A stretch of DNA of 64,000 nt from Sphingomonas sediminicola (GTDB taxonomy: Bacteria > Pseudomonadota > Alphaproteobacteria > Sphingomonadales > Sphingomonadaceae). This document shows positions 31,515 through 40,078 of the stretch, one piece after another. The notes below the pieces were generated by a model. It saw only the letters and a program-made list of their open reading frames with translations, had not been told where the DNA came from and did not search any database. Position numbers and translations under genes: made by a program. The stretch lies in assembly GCF_014489515.1 (NCBI RefSeq), contig NZ_CP060782.1:1364001-1428000 (forward strand), written 5' to 3'. Each line of letters starts with the position of its first letter. The first letter of the stretch is position 1.

Positions 31515-31645
31515 CTAATTCCGGGGTGCCTGCCGCCGGTAGCTGAGCGCCTCCGCCAAATGCACCCAGCGGAAAGCTGGACCTGGACTTCGATGGGCCG
31601 GGCTTCGAGCCCGAGGTACGCAACCGTGGCGACCGTGGCGGTCAT
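31515..31645 (-). pseudogene. comM: Remnant of comM/yifB (Mg-chelatase-like ATPase), ends only
   Basis: From an ATG at 31645 the sequence reads MTATVATVAYLGLEARPIEV and on to VQVQLSAG, which is the N terminus of the ComM/YifB family. Some 50 bases later, in another frame, it reads VHLAEALSYRRQAP and stops at TAG 31515, the usual C terminus. The roughly 460 residues in between, including all AAA+ motifs, are absent. This is an internal deletion, not a homopolymer error. ComM is a branch-migration helicase that helps integrate DNA in natural transformation. Confidence 0.8.
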
Positions 31646-31765
31646 TCGGCCCCGCCACAATGGGCTAAGCAGACACCCCTAACTCGGCGGGATGCTGCTA
31701 GCGCGATGGCGCGACACACACTGCAAGTCCTTGCGAGGACAGGCGCCTCGCCCCACATCCGTTCG

Positions 31766-32122
31766 ATGATTACCAGGGAACAGTGGCGTAAGTTTATCGA
31801 CCAGCCCGCAGTCGAATGGACGATCTTCGTCCTCGGAATCCTGTTCATGATCGCGGCCATTCCGGTCGGAGCGCTTCCCGGACCGGGCGGTGTCTTCGTC
31901 TTTGCGATCGGCCTTGCGATGGTGCTCAAGACGAGCATGTGGGCGAAACGCCGCTACGTGCGGTTCAAGCGGTCCAAGCCGAAGGCGGGCAGCTGGGCCG
32001 ACTGGGCACTTCGCCGAAGGAGCGCCCGGCGCCGCAGCAAGCTTCAGAAGGAGCGCGAGGCGGAGGCACTCACCACCTCACCAAGCGAAACCATCGCGGG
32101 TCCGGAGCGCAGAGCCAATTGA
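31766..32122 (+). CDS. Small membrane protein upstream of rpmH, PGPGW-like
   Basis: 118 residues starting MITREQWRKFIDQPAVEW. Two hydrophobic segments (TIFVLGILFMIAAIPVG and VFVFAIGLAMVLKTSMW) flank LPGPGG, which resembles the PGPGW transmembrane family. A strongly basic C-terminal tail follows (ADWALRRRSARRRSKLQ). An upstream in-frame ATG at 31706 adds a non-conserved stretch. The function is unknown; it precedes the rpmH cluster on the same strand. Confidence 0.65.
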   Translation: MITREQWRKFIDQPAVEWTIFVLGILFMIAAIPVGALPGPGGVFVFAIGLAMVLKTSMWAKRRYVRFKRSKPKAGSWADWALRRRSARRRSKLQKEREAEALTTSPSETIAGPERRAN

Positions 32123-32203
32123 CTTCCAGCCGCCCCTCCCTTATCGGCCCGCTGCAACAGCGGCTGCCGGAATGGCGGCCCTTTTCATTTAGATTTTGAG
32201 AGA

Positions 32204-32668
32204 ATGAGCGATGAAGCGCACCTTCCAGCCGAGCAACCTCGTCCGCAAGCGCCGGCACGGCTTCCGGTCGCGCATGGCAACCGTGGGCGGTCGCAAGGTG
32301 CTGAACGCCCGCCGCGCGCGCGGCCGCAAGAAGCTCAGCGCCTAATCATCCTTCGGAAACGCTCGGACTTCCTCGCTGCGAACGCCGGTCGGCGCGCTGC
32401 GACGCCTGGCTTTATCCTTCTCGTCCGCGATCGTAAGGACGGCGATCCCTCCAAGCGCGTCGGATTCACCGTCAGCAAGAAGGTCGGCGGCTCCGTCGTG
32501 CGGAATCGCATGAAGCGCCGCTTCCGTGAACTCGCCCGCGAAATCATACCGGCGGGTGGACATTGCGGCTCCGACCATGTGATGATCGGCCGCTCCGGCG
32601 GAATTGAACGCGAGTTCGACGCTCTGCGGACCGATCTGGCCAATGCGCTGAAAAAGATGCGCCCGTGA
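32204..32668 (+). CDS. rnpA: Ribonuclease P protein component (start unresolved)
   Basis: Protein subunit of RNase P for tRNA 5' processing. The conserved body starts about 32350 ([11 protein letters not shown]), with [10 protein letters not shown] and the RNR motif [19 protein letters not shown]. The puzzle is the start. In this frame the only ATG, GTG or TTG upstream of the body is the ATG at 32204, seven bases before rpmH, so a normal initiation would nest rpmH inside rnpA as described for Thermus. Alternatives are a rare AUC start at 32347 or 32350, just after the rpmH stop, or a base error. The stop overlaps yidD (GTGA). Confidence 0.85.
   Translation: MSDEAHLPAEQPRPQAPARLPVAHGNRGRSQGAERPPRARPQEAQRLIILRKRSDFLAANAGRRAATPGFILLVRDRKDGDPSKRVGFTVSKKVGGSVVRNRMKRRFRELAREIIPAGGHCGSDHVMIGRSGGIEREFDALRTDLANALKKMRP
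32211..32345 (+). CDS. rpmH: 50S ribosomal protein L34
   Basis: 44-residue, very basic ribosomal protein of the large subunit. It begins [20 protein letters not shown] and ends RKKLSA. GAGAG lies eight bases before the ATG, the right spacing for a Shine-Dalgarno. It sits at the head of rpmH-rnpA-yidD-yidC-engB and lies wholly inside the longest rnpA reading frame, in a different frame. Confidence 0.96.
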   Translation: MKRTFQPSNLVRKRRHGFRSRMATVGGRKVLNARRARGRKKLSA

Positions 32669-32876
32669 TCGCCAAGCTGCTCATCCTGATCGCGCGCGGC
32701 TGGCAGAAGGGTCCCTCCCGAGTGCTTCCGCCAAGCTGCCGTTATCAGCCGAGCTGTTCGGCCTATGCGATCACTGCACTTCAACGCTATGGCGCTGCCC
32801 GCGGCGGATGGCTCGCTCTCAAGCGGATCATGCGCTGTCACCCCTGGGCGGCCAGGGCCCCGACCCCGTACCCTGA
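32665..32876 (+). CDS. yidD: Membrane protein insertion efficiency factor YidD (frameshift)
   Basis: Small amphipathic inner-membrane-associated protein assisting YidC. It starts with GTG in the GTGA overlap with rnpA. It contains PPSCRYQPSCSAYAITAL and RIMRCHPW, both YidD signatures. A base missing in ggg at 32846-32848 removes the expected GGQGPDPVP ending and fuses the frame artificially to yidC. Repaired, it stops at the TGA at 32874 after 70 residues. Confidence 0.9.
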
Positions 32877-32889
32877 TCGAGGATCACAA

Positions 32890-34587
32890 GTGAACGACAA
32901 CAAGAACCTGATCCTCGCGGTCGTGCTGAGCGCGCTTATCCTGCTCGGCTGGAGCTTCCTGTCGAACAGGTTCATCCCGCAGAACCCGCCGCCAAAGGTC
33001 GAGAAGGGTAAGATCGAACCGCAGATCCAGCCGCAGAGTGGTCCGGTGGCAAACGCACCATCTCAACTGCGCGATCGCAACCTGGTCCTGCGCGAAACGC
33101 CGCGAGTGCTGATCGAAACACCGGCGCTTCGCGGTTCGATCAACCTCAAGGGCGCACGGATCGACGATCTGTGGATGCTGAAGCACCACGTCACCTACAA
33201 GAATAGCTCCTCTCCGGTAGCACTGCTCAACCCGCAGGGAACCGCGGCGTCGTCCTTTGTCGGCTTCAGCTGGAATGGGCCGAACGCGCCGAACGGCAAC
33301 ACCGTCTGGACGGCCAGTTCGCGAGTCCTCACGCCGGGCAAGCCGGTGACGCTCAGCTGGACCAGTCCAGCGGGCCAAACCTATCAGCTCGTCATTTCGG
33401 TCGACGATCTCTACCTCTTTACGGTCGAGCAGCGCGTCACCAATGGATCGACCCAGCCGGTCGCTGTCCAACCGTATAGCTATTCCAGCCGTGCAGGCCG
33501 TTCCGCCGACATTTCGAGCTACACCGTCCACGTCGGCCCCATGAGCGTCCGCGACGGCAAGGCCGATTACGAAACCAAGTGGCAAACAGTGCGCGAGGCC
33601 GGCCCGAACGGCCTGAATTACGACCCGTCGAAGGGCTGGATCGGCTTCACCGACAAATATTGGCTAACGGCCCTTGCCCCTCAGGGAACGACGCGGGATT
33701 CTTTCCGCTACTCCGCATCAGGCTCCTACCAGGCCGACGCGGTTGCGCCCCAATCCGTCGTCGCGCCGGGCCAGACGACCAGCTTCACGACTTCGGTTTT
33801 CGCCGGAGCCAAGGAAAAGGCCGCACTGGACCGCTACGAGAATGCGGGCATCACCAAGCTTTCCAAGTCGATCGACTGGGGCTGGTTTGAATGGTTCATG
33901 CGTCCGATCTTCGACCTGCTGAACTGGCTGTTCCACCAGATCGGCAACTTCGGCGTCGCGATCATCTGTCTGACGCTGATCGTTCGCGGCCTCATGTTCC
34001 CGATCGCCCAGAAGCAGTTCCAGTCGATGGCCGCGATGCGCAAGCTGCAGCCGAAAATGAAAGCGATTCAGGAGCGCTACAAGGACGACAAGCCCAAGCT
34101 TCAGCAGGAGATGATGAAGCTATACCAGCAGGAGAAGATCAATCCTGCCGCGGGCTGCCTGCCGATCGTGCTCCAGATCCCGATCTTCTACGCGCTCTAT
34201 AAGGTACTGATGGTCGCCGTCGAAATGCGGCACCAGCCTTTCGCTCTGTGGATCAAGGACCTTTCGGCGCCGGACCCGCTGACGCCGATCAACCTTTTCG
34301 GCCTGCTGGACTTCGCGCCTCCGCACTTTCTTGCGATCGGCGTCCTGCCGATCCTGCTTGGCGTGACGATGTGGCTGCAGTTCAAGCTGAATCCGGCCCC
34401 GATGGACCCGACGCAGCAGCAAATCTTCGCGATCATGCCGTGGATCATGATGTTCGTGATGGCGCCATTTGCGAGCGGTCTGCAGCTCTACTGGGTCACC
34501 AGTAACGTCCTGACGATTCTGCAGCAGTGGTGGCTGTACAAGAAATATGGCCTGCACTTCTCCGACACGCATCCGGCGACGACCTGA
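32890..34587 (+). CDS. yidC: Membrane protein insertase YidC
   Basis: Oxa1-family insertase for inner-membrane proteins, 565 residues. The start is GTG (NDNKNLILAVVLSALILLGW, first helix) with GAGG just upstream. The large periplasmic P1 domain spans about 60-340. The C-terminal five-helix insertase core includes FGVAIICLTLIVRGLMFPIA, the cytoplasmic hairpin QPKMKAIQERYKDDKPKLQQ, and GCLPIVLQIPIFYALYKVL. Confidence 0.96.
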   Translation: MNDNKNLILAVVLSALILLGWSFLSNRFIPQNPPPKVEKGKIEPQIQPQSGPVANAPSQLRDRNLVLRETPRVLIETPALRGSINLKGARIDDLWMLKHHVTYKNSSSPVALLNPQGTAASSFVGFSWNGPNAPNGNTVWTASSRVLTPGKPVTLSWTSPAGQTYQLVISVDDLYLFTVEQRVTNGSTQPVAVQPYSYSSRAGRSADISSYTVHVGPMSVRDGKADYETKWQTVREAGPNGLNYDPSKGWIGFTDKYWLTALAPQGTTRDSFRYSASGSYQADAVAPQSVVAPGQTTSFTTSVFAGAKEKAALDRYENAGITKLSKSIDWGWFEWFMRPIFDLLNWLFHQIGNFGVAIICLTLIVRGLMFPIAQKQFQSMAAMRKLQPKMKAIQERYKDDKPKLQQEMMKLYQQEKINPAAGCLPIVLQIPIFYALYKVLMVAVEMRHQPFALWIKDLSAPDPLTPINLFGLLDFAPPHFLAIGVLPILLGVTMWLQFKLNPAPMDPTQQQIFAIMPWIMMFVMAPFASGLQLYWVTSNVLTILQQWWLYKKYGLHFSDTHPATT

Positions 34588-34588
34588 G

Positions 34589-35229
34589 GTGGAGCAGGAA
34601 CACGAAGATATTGTCGAGCAGGCCCGCAAGCTGTTCTCCGGCCTGTCGACTTCCTGAAGTCGGCGCCGACCCTGAAATTCCTGCCTGACCCGGAGTGCCC
34701 TGAGATCGCCTTTGCAGGCCGTTCGAACGTCGGGAAGAGCTCGCTTCTCAACGCGCTCACCAACCGCAAGGGACTGGCGAGGACATCCAACACGCCTGGC
34801 CGGACTCAGGAGCTCAACTTCTTTGACGTGGGCCGCCCGCCGCAAATCCGACTAGTCGACATGCCCGGTTATGGCTTTGCGGAGGCGCCCAAAGACCTCG
34901 TGAAGCGCTGGCGTTTCCTGGTGAATGATTTCCTGCGTGGCCGTGCCGTCCTTCGCCGAGCCTTCGTACTCGTCGACTCCCGGCACGGGTTGAAGCCTGT
35001 GGACCTCGAGATCATGGATATGCTCGATTCCGCCGCAGTGAACTATCAGCTCGTCCTTACGAAAGCGGACAAGATCAAGCCCACCGAGCTCGCCGTGGTC
35101 CTGGAGCAAACGACGGCCGAGTCGGCCAAGCATGCTGCCGCACATCCGCAACTGATCGCGACGTCGAGCGAAACCGGCTCCGGCATTACCGAGTTGAGAG
35201 CAGCAATCCTCGAAGCTGCGACGTCGTAG
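34589..35229 (+). CDS. engB: Ribosome biogenesis GTPase EngB/YihA (frameshift near 5' end)
   Basis: GTPase needed for 50S assembly. From the GTG at 34589 it reads [18 protein letters not shown]. One base missing in cc at 34642-34643 then breaks [17 protein letters not shown]. The GTPase motifs are G1 [16 protein letters not shown]2 TPGRTQ, G3 DMPGYGFA and G4 LTKADK. Repaired length is 213 residues. It starts two bases after the yidC stop. Confidence 0.92.
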
Positions 35230-35239
35230 GGAGATCGAC

Positions 35240-35908
35240 TTGATCAAGCTCATCATCGGCAACCGCGCCTATTCGAGCTGGTCGATGCGAGGCTGGCTTG
35301 CGGTGAAGCACTCGGGCGAAGAGTTCGAAGAGCTCGTCGTGCCGATGTTCGACGAAGAGTGGGAAAAGCGGCGCGAGGGCGACGAATTCGCGCCATCGCT
35401 CGGGAAGGTGCCGATCCTGTGGGACGGCGCCTGCGTCGTCTGGGACAGTCTCGCCATCGTCGAATTCCTCGCCGACCGGGTAGGCAAGGACAAATATTGG
35501 CCGCAGGACGAGTCCGCCTGTGGAATGGCGCGCTCCATGGCCGCGGAAATGCATTCCGGGTTTGCCAACCTCCGGCGCGAATTGCCGATGAATGTCCGCA
35601 AGACCTTCCCGTTCAAACCGATATCCGAAGAGGTCCGCAACGAGATCGAGCGGATCCTGCAGCTTTGGGCACAGGCTCGGGCGCGGTTCGGCGGCAGCGG
35701 CGGCGACTTCCTGTTCGGGAACTGGTGCGCGGTTGACATGATGTACGCGCCGGTCGTGACGCGCTTCATCACCTATTCGGTGCCGATGCCACCGTTCGCC
35801 GAGCTCTACATGAAGGCCGTTCTGTCACACCCCGATGTCGGGGAGTGGATCGACAAGGCACAGGACGAGCCCTGGGTCATCGAGCATTACGAGCACGAGC
35901 CCGCCTAA
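35240..35908 (+). CDS. Glutathione S-transferase family protein
   Basis: Soluble two-domain GST, 222 residues from a TTG at 35240. The thioredoxin-like N domain has LIIGNRAYSSWSMRGWLAVK, with the catalytic-position Ser, and VPILWDGACVVWDSLAIVEF. The helical C domain includes FGNWCAVDMMYAPVVTRF. The substrate is unknown. It is the last gene of the rpmH-engB run and its stop overlaps the converging cupin gene by 4 bases. Confidence 0.85.
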   Translation: MIKLIIGNRAYSSWSMRGWLAVKHSGEEFEELVVPMFDEEWEKRREGDEFAPSLGKVPILWDGACVVWDSLAIVEFLADRVGKDKYWPQDESACGMARSMAAEMHSGFANLRRELPMNVRKTFPFKPISEEVRNEIERILQLWAQARARFGGSGGDFLFGNWCAVDMMYAPVVTRFITYSVPMPPFAELYMKAVLSHPDVGEWIDKAQDEPWVIEHYEHEPA

Positions 35909-36351
35909 TAAGGCGATCCGTCCTTGTGGACGTAAGTGCCTTCGGGCGTGAATCGCAGATCGATATCCGAATAACCGCCGCCGGTGTTCGTCCCTCCGCC
36001 GAAGGCAAGAAAGGTGCAGTCTTCGGCGCTTTCATTGATCAGGTGATGGCCGTTCCCGGTCCCCTTGGGCCAGGCCGCGAGATCGCCCGCGTGGAGAAGC
36101 GTCCGGCCTTCGTCCTCGACCAGCACCGCCTCCCCGGACAGCATCACGACAAATTCGTCCTCTCCATCGTGCCAATGGCGTTGGCTGGACCAGGCCCCGG
36201 GCTTGAGCGTGACATGGCTTACCCCGAAGTCGGTCAGGCCCGTCGCAGGAGCCAATCGCCGATACCAGCGCCCGGCCACCGCCTCATTGTGCGGCGGCGG
36301 ATAGCCGGTCCGGTTGATCTGCTCGATGCTTTCAAGGTCGACCTTGGGCAT
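35905..36351 (-). CDS. Cupin domain protein
   Basis: 148-residue single cupin barrel beginning MPKVDLESIEQINRTGYPPP. Cupin motif 1 is seen as WSSQRHWHDGEDEFVVMLSG (HxHx...E) and motif 2 as PKGTGNGHHLINES, so the metal-binding His/Glu set is complete. The substrate is unknown. The frame stays open far upstream, antisense to dapE; I cut it at the ATG before the conserved region. Confidence 0.78.
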   Translation of the reverse strand: MPKVDLESIEQINRTGYPPPHNEAVAGRWYRRLAPATGLTDFGVSHVTLKPGAWSSQRHWHDGEDEFVVMLSGEAVLVEDEGRTLLHAGDLAAWPKGTGNGHHLINESAEDCTFLAFGGGTNTGGGYSDIDLRFTPEGTYVHKDGSPY

Positions 36352-36378
36352 GCCCTCTTCCTTTGCTACGCCGCTGCA

Positions 36379-37503
36379 ATGTCCGCCGACCCAATCGCCC
36401 TTGCGCGAGACCTTATCAACTGCCCGAGCGTCACTCCCGCCCACGGAAACGTCTTCGACGTTCTCGATGCAGCGCTGACGACGCTCGGTTTCACCGTCCA
36501 TCGCTTCGTGCTTGGCGAGCCGCCCGACGGGCCGACGGAGAATATGGTTGCCATCCGTGGCGAGGGAGGTCCGCACTTCGGCTTCGCAGGTCACCTCGAT
36601 GTTGTCCCTCCAGGCGACGGCTGGAGCAGCGACCCGTTCCAGACGCTGATCGAGGACGGCGTTCTTACAGGGCGCGGCGCGGTAGACATGAAAAGTGCAA
36701 TCGCCGCATTCGTCGCCGCCGTTTCGCGTGTCGAGCAAGGCAAGGGGACGATTTCTTTCCTGATCACCGGCGATGAGGAGGGATATGCGACCTACGGCAC
36801 GCCCAGGATCATCGACTGGCTGAAGGAACGGTCGATCCGCCCGGACATGATCCTCATCGGCGAGCCGACGTCGGTCGATCGTCTTGGCGACACGGTGAAG
36901 ATTGGCCGCCGCGGCTCGGTAAACATGTGGATCGATGTGCCGGGCACGCAGGGACACGTCGCCTACCCGCACCGCGCGGACAATCCGGTGCCGAAGCTGG
37001 CAAGGGTCGTGGCAGCACTGAACGCCGTCCACCTGGACGACGGGACGGAAGCTTTCCCGCCCTCGAATCTCGAATTCACGGCGGTCACGACACCGACGCA
37101 GGCGAGCAACGTCATACCCGCGTCGGCGACAGCTCAGCTCAACATCCGCTTCAACAATCTGCAGCACGGTGCTGACCTTGTTCGAATGGTCGAGGAGATC
37201 GCCGAGCGCGAGGCCCCCGGCTCGACGGTGCGTGCGCGTATCTCCGGCGAAGCGTTCCTGACGCCGCCTGGCCCGCTCTACGACGTGATCGTCGCGGCTA
37301 TCGAGGAAGAAACGGGCATTGCCCCGGAACTCTCCACGAGCGGTGGAACTTCCGACGGCCGTTTCCTGATCGAGCTGTGCCCGGTCGTCGACTTCGGGCT
37401 TCCCAACGCGACCATGCACAAGCTCGACGAGAGCGCTGCCGTGGAAGACATCCACGCCCTCTCACGGATTTATGAGCGGATTTTGCGCAAGGTTGTCGCT
37501 TAG
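36379..37503 (+). CDS. dapE: Succinyl-diaminopimelate desuccinylase
   Basis: Di-zinc M20-family hydrolase of the lysine/meso-diaminopimelate pathway, 374 residues. It starts MSADPIALARDLINCPSVTP at 36379. Metal and catalytic residues lie in FAGHLDVVPPGDGW, GRGAVDMKSAIAAF, TGDEEG, IGEPTS and FGLPNATMHKLDE. The protein supplies DAP for peptidoglycan. The promoter must lie in or near the 27-base gap from the divergent cupin gene, since the in-frame sequence upstream is not conserved. Confidence 0.93.
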   Translation: MSADPIALARDLINCPSVTPAHGNVFDVLDAALTTLGFTVHRFVLGEPPDGPTENMVAIRGEGGPHFGFAGHLDVVPPGDGWSSDPFQTLIEDGVLTGRGAVDMKSAIAAFVAAVSRVEQGKGTISFLITGDEEGYATYGTPRIIDWLKERSIRPDMILIGEPTSVDRLGDTVKIGRRGSVNMWIDVPGTQGHVAYPHRADNPVPKLARVVAALNAVHLDDGTEAFPPSNLEFTAVTTPTQASNVIPASATAQLNIRFNNLQHGADLVRMVEEIAEREAPGSTVRARISGEAFLTPPGPLYDVIVAAIEEETGIAPELSTSGGTSDGRFLIELCPVVDFGLPNATMHKLDESAAVEDIHALSRIYERILRKVVA

Positions 37504-37510
37504 GACGACC

Positions 37511-37753
37511 TCAGAGAATTTGGGCAAGCTCGGCCCAATTGACGTCCAGTACGGGATCGTAAGGCGGGTAGAACCGGCCATGACCGCTGTAGAGACCGTA
37601 AATCCAAGCAAATGGCGCGCCGTAAATTTCGGGCAGCGGGGCTTTCACCGCTGAATTCCACTTCCGGTGGGGGTCGTGCGGAACGGATGCCAGATCAAAC
37701 GGCTTTCCGTCGGATGTAAGTCCGGCCGACCGGGTCTTGGAATCGACGATCAT
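37511..37753 (-). CDS. Hypothetical protein, 80 residues
   Basis: Frame from ATG 37753 to 37511 between the GGDEF-EAL gene and dapE. It begins MIVDSKTRSAGLTSDGKPFD and has an aromatic-rich second half (FAWIYGLYSGHGRFYPPYDP). No signal or transmembrane segment and no family I recognise. The interval is otherwise empty, which supports it. Codon third positions are less GC-rich than its neighbours, which weakens it. It could be co-transcribed with the gene upstream. Confidence 0.45.
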   Translation of the reverse strand: MIVDSKTRSAGLTSDGKPFDLASVPHDPHRKWNSAVKAPLPEIYGAPFAWIYGLYSGHGRFYPPYDPVLDVNWAELAQIL

Positions 37754-37773
37754 CCGGGTTGAAGCAGCCGGAG

Positions 37774-39482
37774 CTAAGCGACGATACGGGACGAACCGGC
37801 GTCGCGGGTCCAGCCGAGGTACTCGTCCTCAAACATCGGCTCGGCGAAGACGAAGCCCTGGATCGTGTGGCATCCCATCGCGCGGAGGATATCCGCCTGG
37901 GCCGACGTTTCGACCGCCTCGGCGACGATCTCACAATCGACGCCCTTGATCAGCTGGATCACCGCCTGGACGATGACGCGGGCCCGCTCGCTCTGCTCGA
38001 TATCCGCGATCAGCGACGGATCGAGCTTCACCCGGTCGAGCGGAAGCGTGCGCAGCCGCGATAGATTCGAATAGCCCGTCCCGAAATCGTCGATAGAGAT
38101 TCGCACTCCGTCGGCACGAAGCGCTGCGATTTCGACGACTACGGCTTCGCTGGCCCTCATCGCCGCAGTCTCGGTGAACTCGAGTTCGACCATCGAGAGC
38201 GGGACGCCGTTGTCGGCAAGCGCATGGCGGAGCCGGCTGAAGAAATCGACGCGGTCGAGCTGCCGCGGGCTGACATTGAAGGCAACCCGCCGATCGAAGC
38301 CGTCGCGGTGCCAGTTCCCGAGCGTCGCCGAGATCTCGCCGATCACCCAGTCGCCGATTTCCGAAATCAGGCCGGTGCTTTCGGCGACCGGAATGAAGCT
38401 GCCGGGCAGGCAGAGACCGTCGCGCGGGTGGTTCCAGCGCAGCAGGGCCTCGGTGCCGACCAGCTCGCCGGTGACGAGACTGAGCTGTGGCTGGTAGGCG
38501 AGCACGAACTCGCCCCGCTGGACCGCTTCGGTGAGCGCCTTCTCAATATCGATCTTGCGCTGATGGTCCGCCGCGAGCTCGTCGTTGAACAGGCAATGCT
38601 GCCCGCCCCCGAGCGCCTTTGCACGATACATCGCGATGTCCGCCGCGCGCATCAGCGATTCTATGCTGCTGCCATGATCGGGACTGATCGCCACGCCGAT
38701 GGAAGCGCCGATATCGACGCTATGTCCGTAAAGCTCGAACGGCTCGGAAATGGCGAGGGCGATCCGTCGCGCAACCCGCTCGACGTCGCTAACCGAAGTG
38801 ATCTCCGGGAAGAAGAGCGTGAATTCGTCGCCGGCAAGGCGCGCGAGCAGCGGCCTCTTTCCGGGGCCTTCGGCGACTTCCGCGGTGACTACGACCCGGA
38901 GCCTGTTCGCCACCATGATCAACAGCTGGTCGCCGCGTGCGTGGCCCAGGCTGTCATTGACCATCTTGAAGCGGTCGAGGTCGACGAAAAGCATCGCGCA
39001 GCTGCTCCCCGCCGCAGCCCCGCCCAGAAGCTTGTCGGCTTCGGAACGGAAATGAAGGCGGTTGGGCAGCGACGTAACCGGGTCGTACATGCCGAGCGCC
39101 TGCGCATTCTCGATCGATGCGCGAACCTCCGCGAACAATGTGTCCACGGCCGCTGCAAGTTTGGGCATGTTCTGCCGAACGATCGCGGGCGGCGGCGAGA
39201 CAAGGTCGCCGTCCTCAACTGCGAGAAGCCTGTCTCCGAGCGCGGTCAACGCGCGGGCGCTTTCGCTGTTGGGCCGTTCCGAGGCGATGTAGCAGATGAG
39301 CAGGCAGAAGGCGCCGGCAACGATCGATGCGATGATCTGATCGTTCAAGTTCGTGATGTAGAGGAAGGCGCACAGCGAGAAGACGAACGAGGCGACCCCG
39401 CCGCGCCCGAGAGCAGGGCGTTGCTGAATTTCTGGGCAGTGCCTGCTTTCATCGAATTGCGTAGCGCCCCGAGCGTCGGCAC
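37774..39482 (-). CDS. Membrane-anchored GGDEF-EAL protein (c-di-GMP turnover), frameshift near N terminus
   Basis: Two N-terminal transmembrane segments (FSLCAFLYITN and IASIVAGAFCLLICYI) lead to a GGDEF domain and an EAL domain. The cyclase motif is AGDEF (RLAGDEFTLFF). The EAL domain is complete: GTEALLRWNHP, FNVSPRQL, DDFGTGYSNL, KLDPSLI and IVAEAVET, so phosphodiesterase activity is likely. A base missing in cccc 39396-39399 separates the GTG at 39482 (VPTLGALRNSMKAGTAQKF) from the main frame. Repaired length is 569 residues. An ATG ten codons in is an alternative start. Confidence 0.85.
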
Positions 39483-39538
39483 CTTGCCGATTGGCCAGAC
39501 CTAAACGGGCAGGGTTAACAATCCGTGCAGAGACGACG

Positions 39539-40078
39539 TTACCGGCGCCGGAGCACGATATAGAGGCTACCCCCTCCGCCGTGGCGCGGATGAGCGCCTC
39601 GAACCGCAGCGATACGACCTGCGTGCCGCGATACCGCAAGCCAGTCGTGAACCGCCGCGCGAATGCGGCCGCGCTGGACCGGTGGCTCGCCCGGCCGATG
39701 GTGCCCGGTTATTAACAAAAGCACCCTGTCACCCGCGACTTCCGCACGTTCCAGCGCAAGGTCGATCGCCCGCCAGGCACCGTCGAGATTCAGGCCGTGG
39801 AGATCGATGATGCGGTCAGGCTGGATCGAACCGGAGCGCAACTTCCGGTCCCAGGTGCCGTCGAGCGTTATGCCCGGCCTGGGCGGCGGAGGAGGAACCG
39901 CTGCCCTGCGAGGGGCCGGGCCCTTCGGCTTCGTCGGCGGCGCCACAGGAGGCGGAGCAGCCTCGGCCTTGGCAACTGGAATAGGTCCGTCCGTGAGCGG
40001 CTCGCGCGATAGCGGACGGATGGTTGCGGTTACCCGAGCCCAGAGCTCGGATTCTTCAGGGTTGAGCGCGCGCGACAC
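39539..40078 (-). CDS. Smr/MutS2-domain protein
   Basis: 179 residues. The N-terminal half is Pro/Ala-rich, and the C-terminal Smr domain carries IIDLHGLNLDGAWRAIDL (DLHG), LLLITGHHR and HGGGGSLYIVLRR. Smr domains are nucleases acting on branched DNA or on RNA in stalled-ribosome rescue; which applies here is unclear. The GTG at 40078 lies 23 bases inside the 3' end of mltA. Confidence 0.82.
   Translation of the reverse strand: MSRALNPEESELWARVTATIRPLSREPLTDGPIPVAKAEAAPPPVAPPTKPKGPAPRRAAVPPPPPRPGITLDGTWDRKLRSGSIQPDRIIDLHGLNLDGAWRAIDLALERAEVAGDRVLLLITGHHRPGEPPVQRGRIRAAVHDWLAVSRHAGRIAAVRGAHPRHGGGGSLYIVLRRR

Noticed and set aside
32665-34587. A YidD-YidC fusion protein
   Set aside because: One missing G at 32846-32848 removes the yidD stop; with it restored yidD ends normally and yidC has its own GTG and ribosome-binding site.
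36352-37455. Minus-strand frame extending the cupin gene across dapE
   Set aside because: Antisense to the catalytic core of dapE; the cupin domain is complete within 35905-36351.
38224-39504. Plus-strand frame opposite the GGDEF-EAL gene
   Set aside because: Charged, motif-free antisense product.
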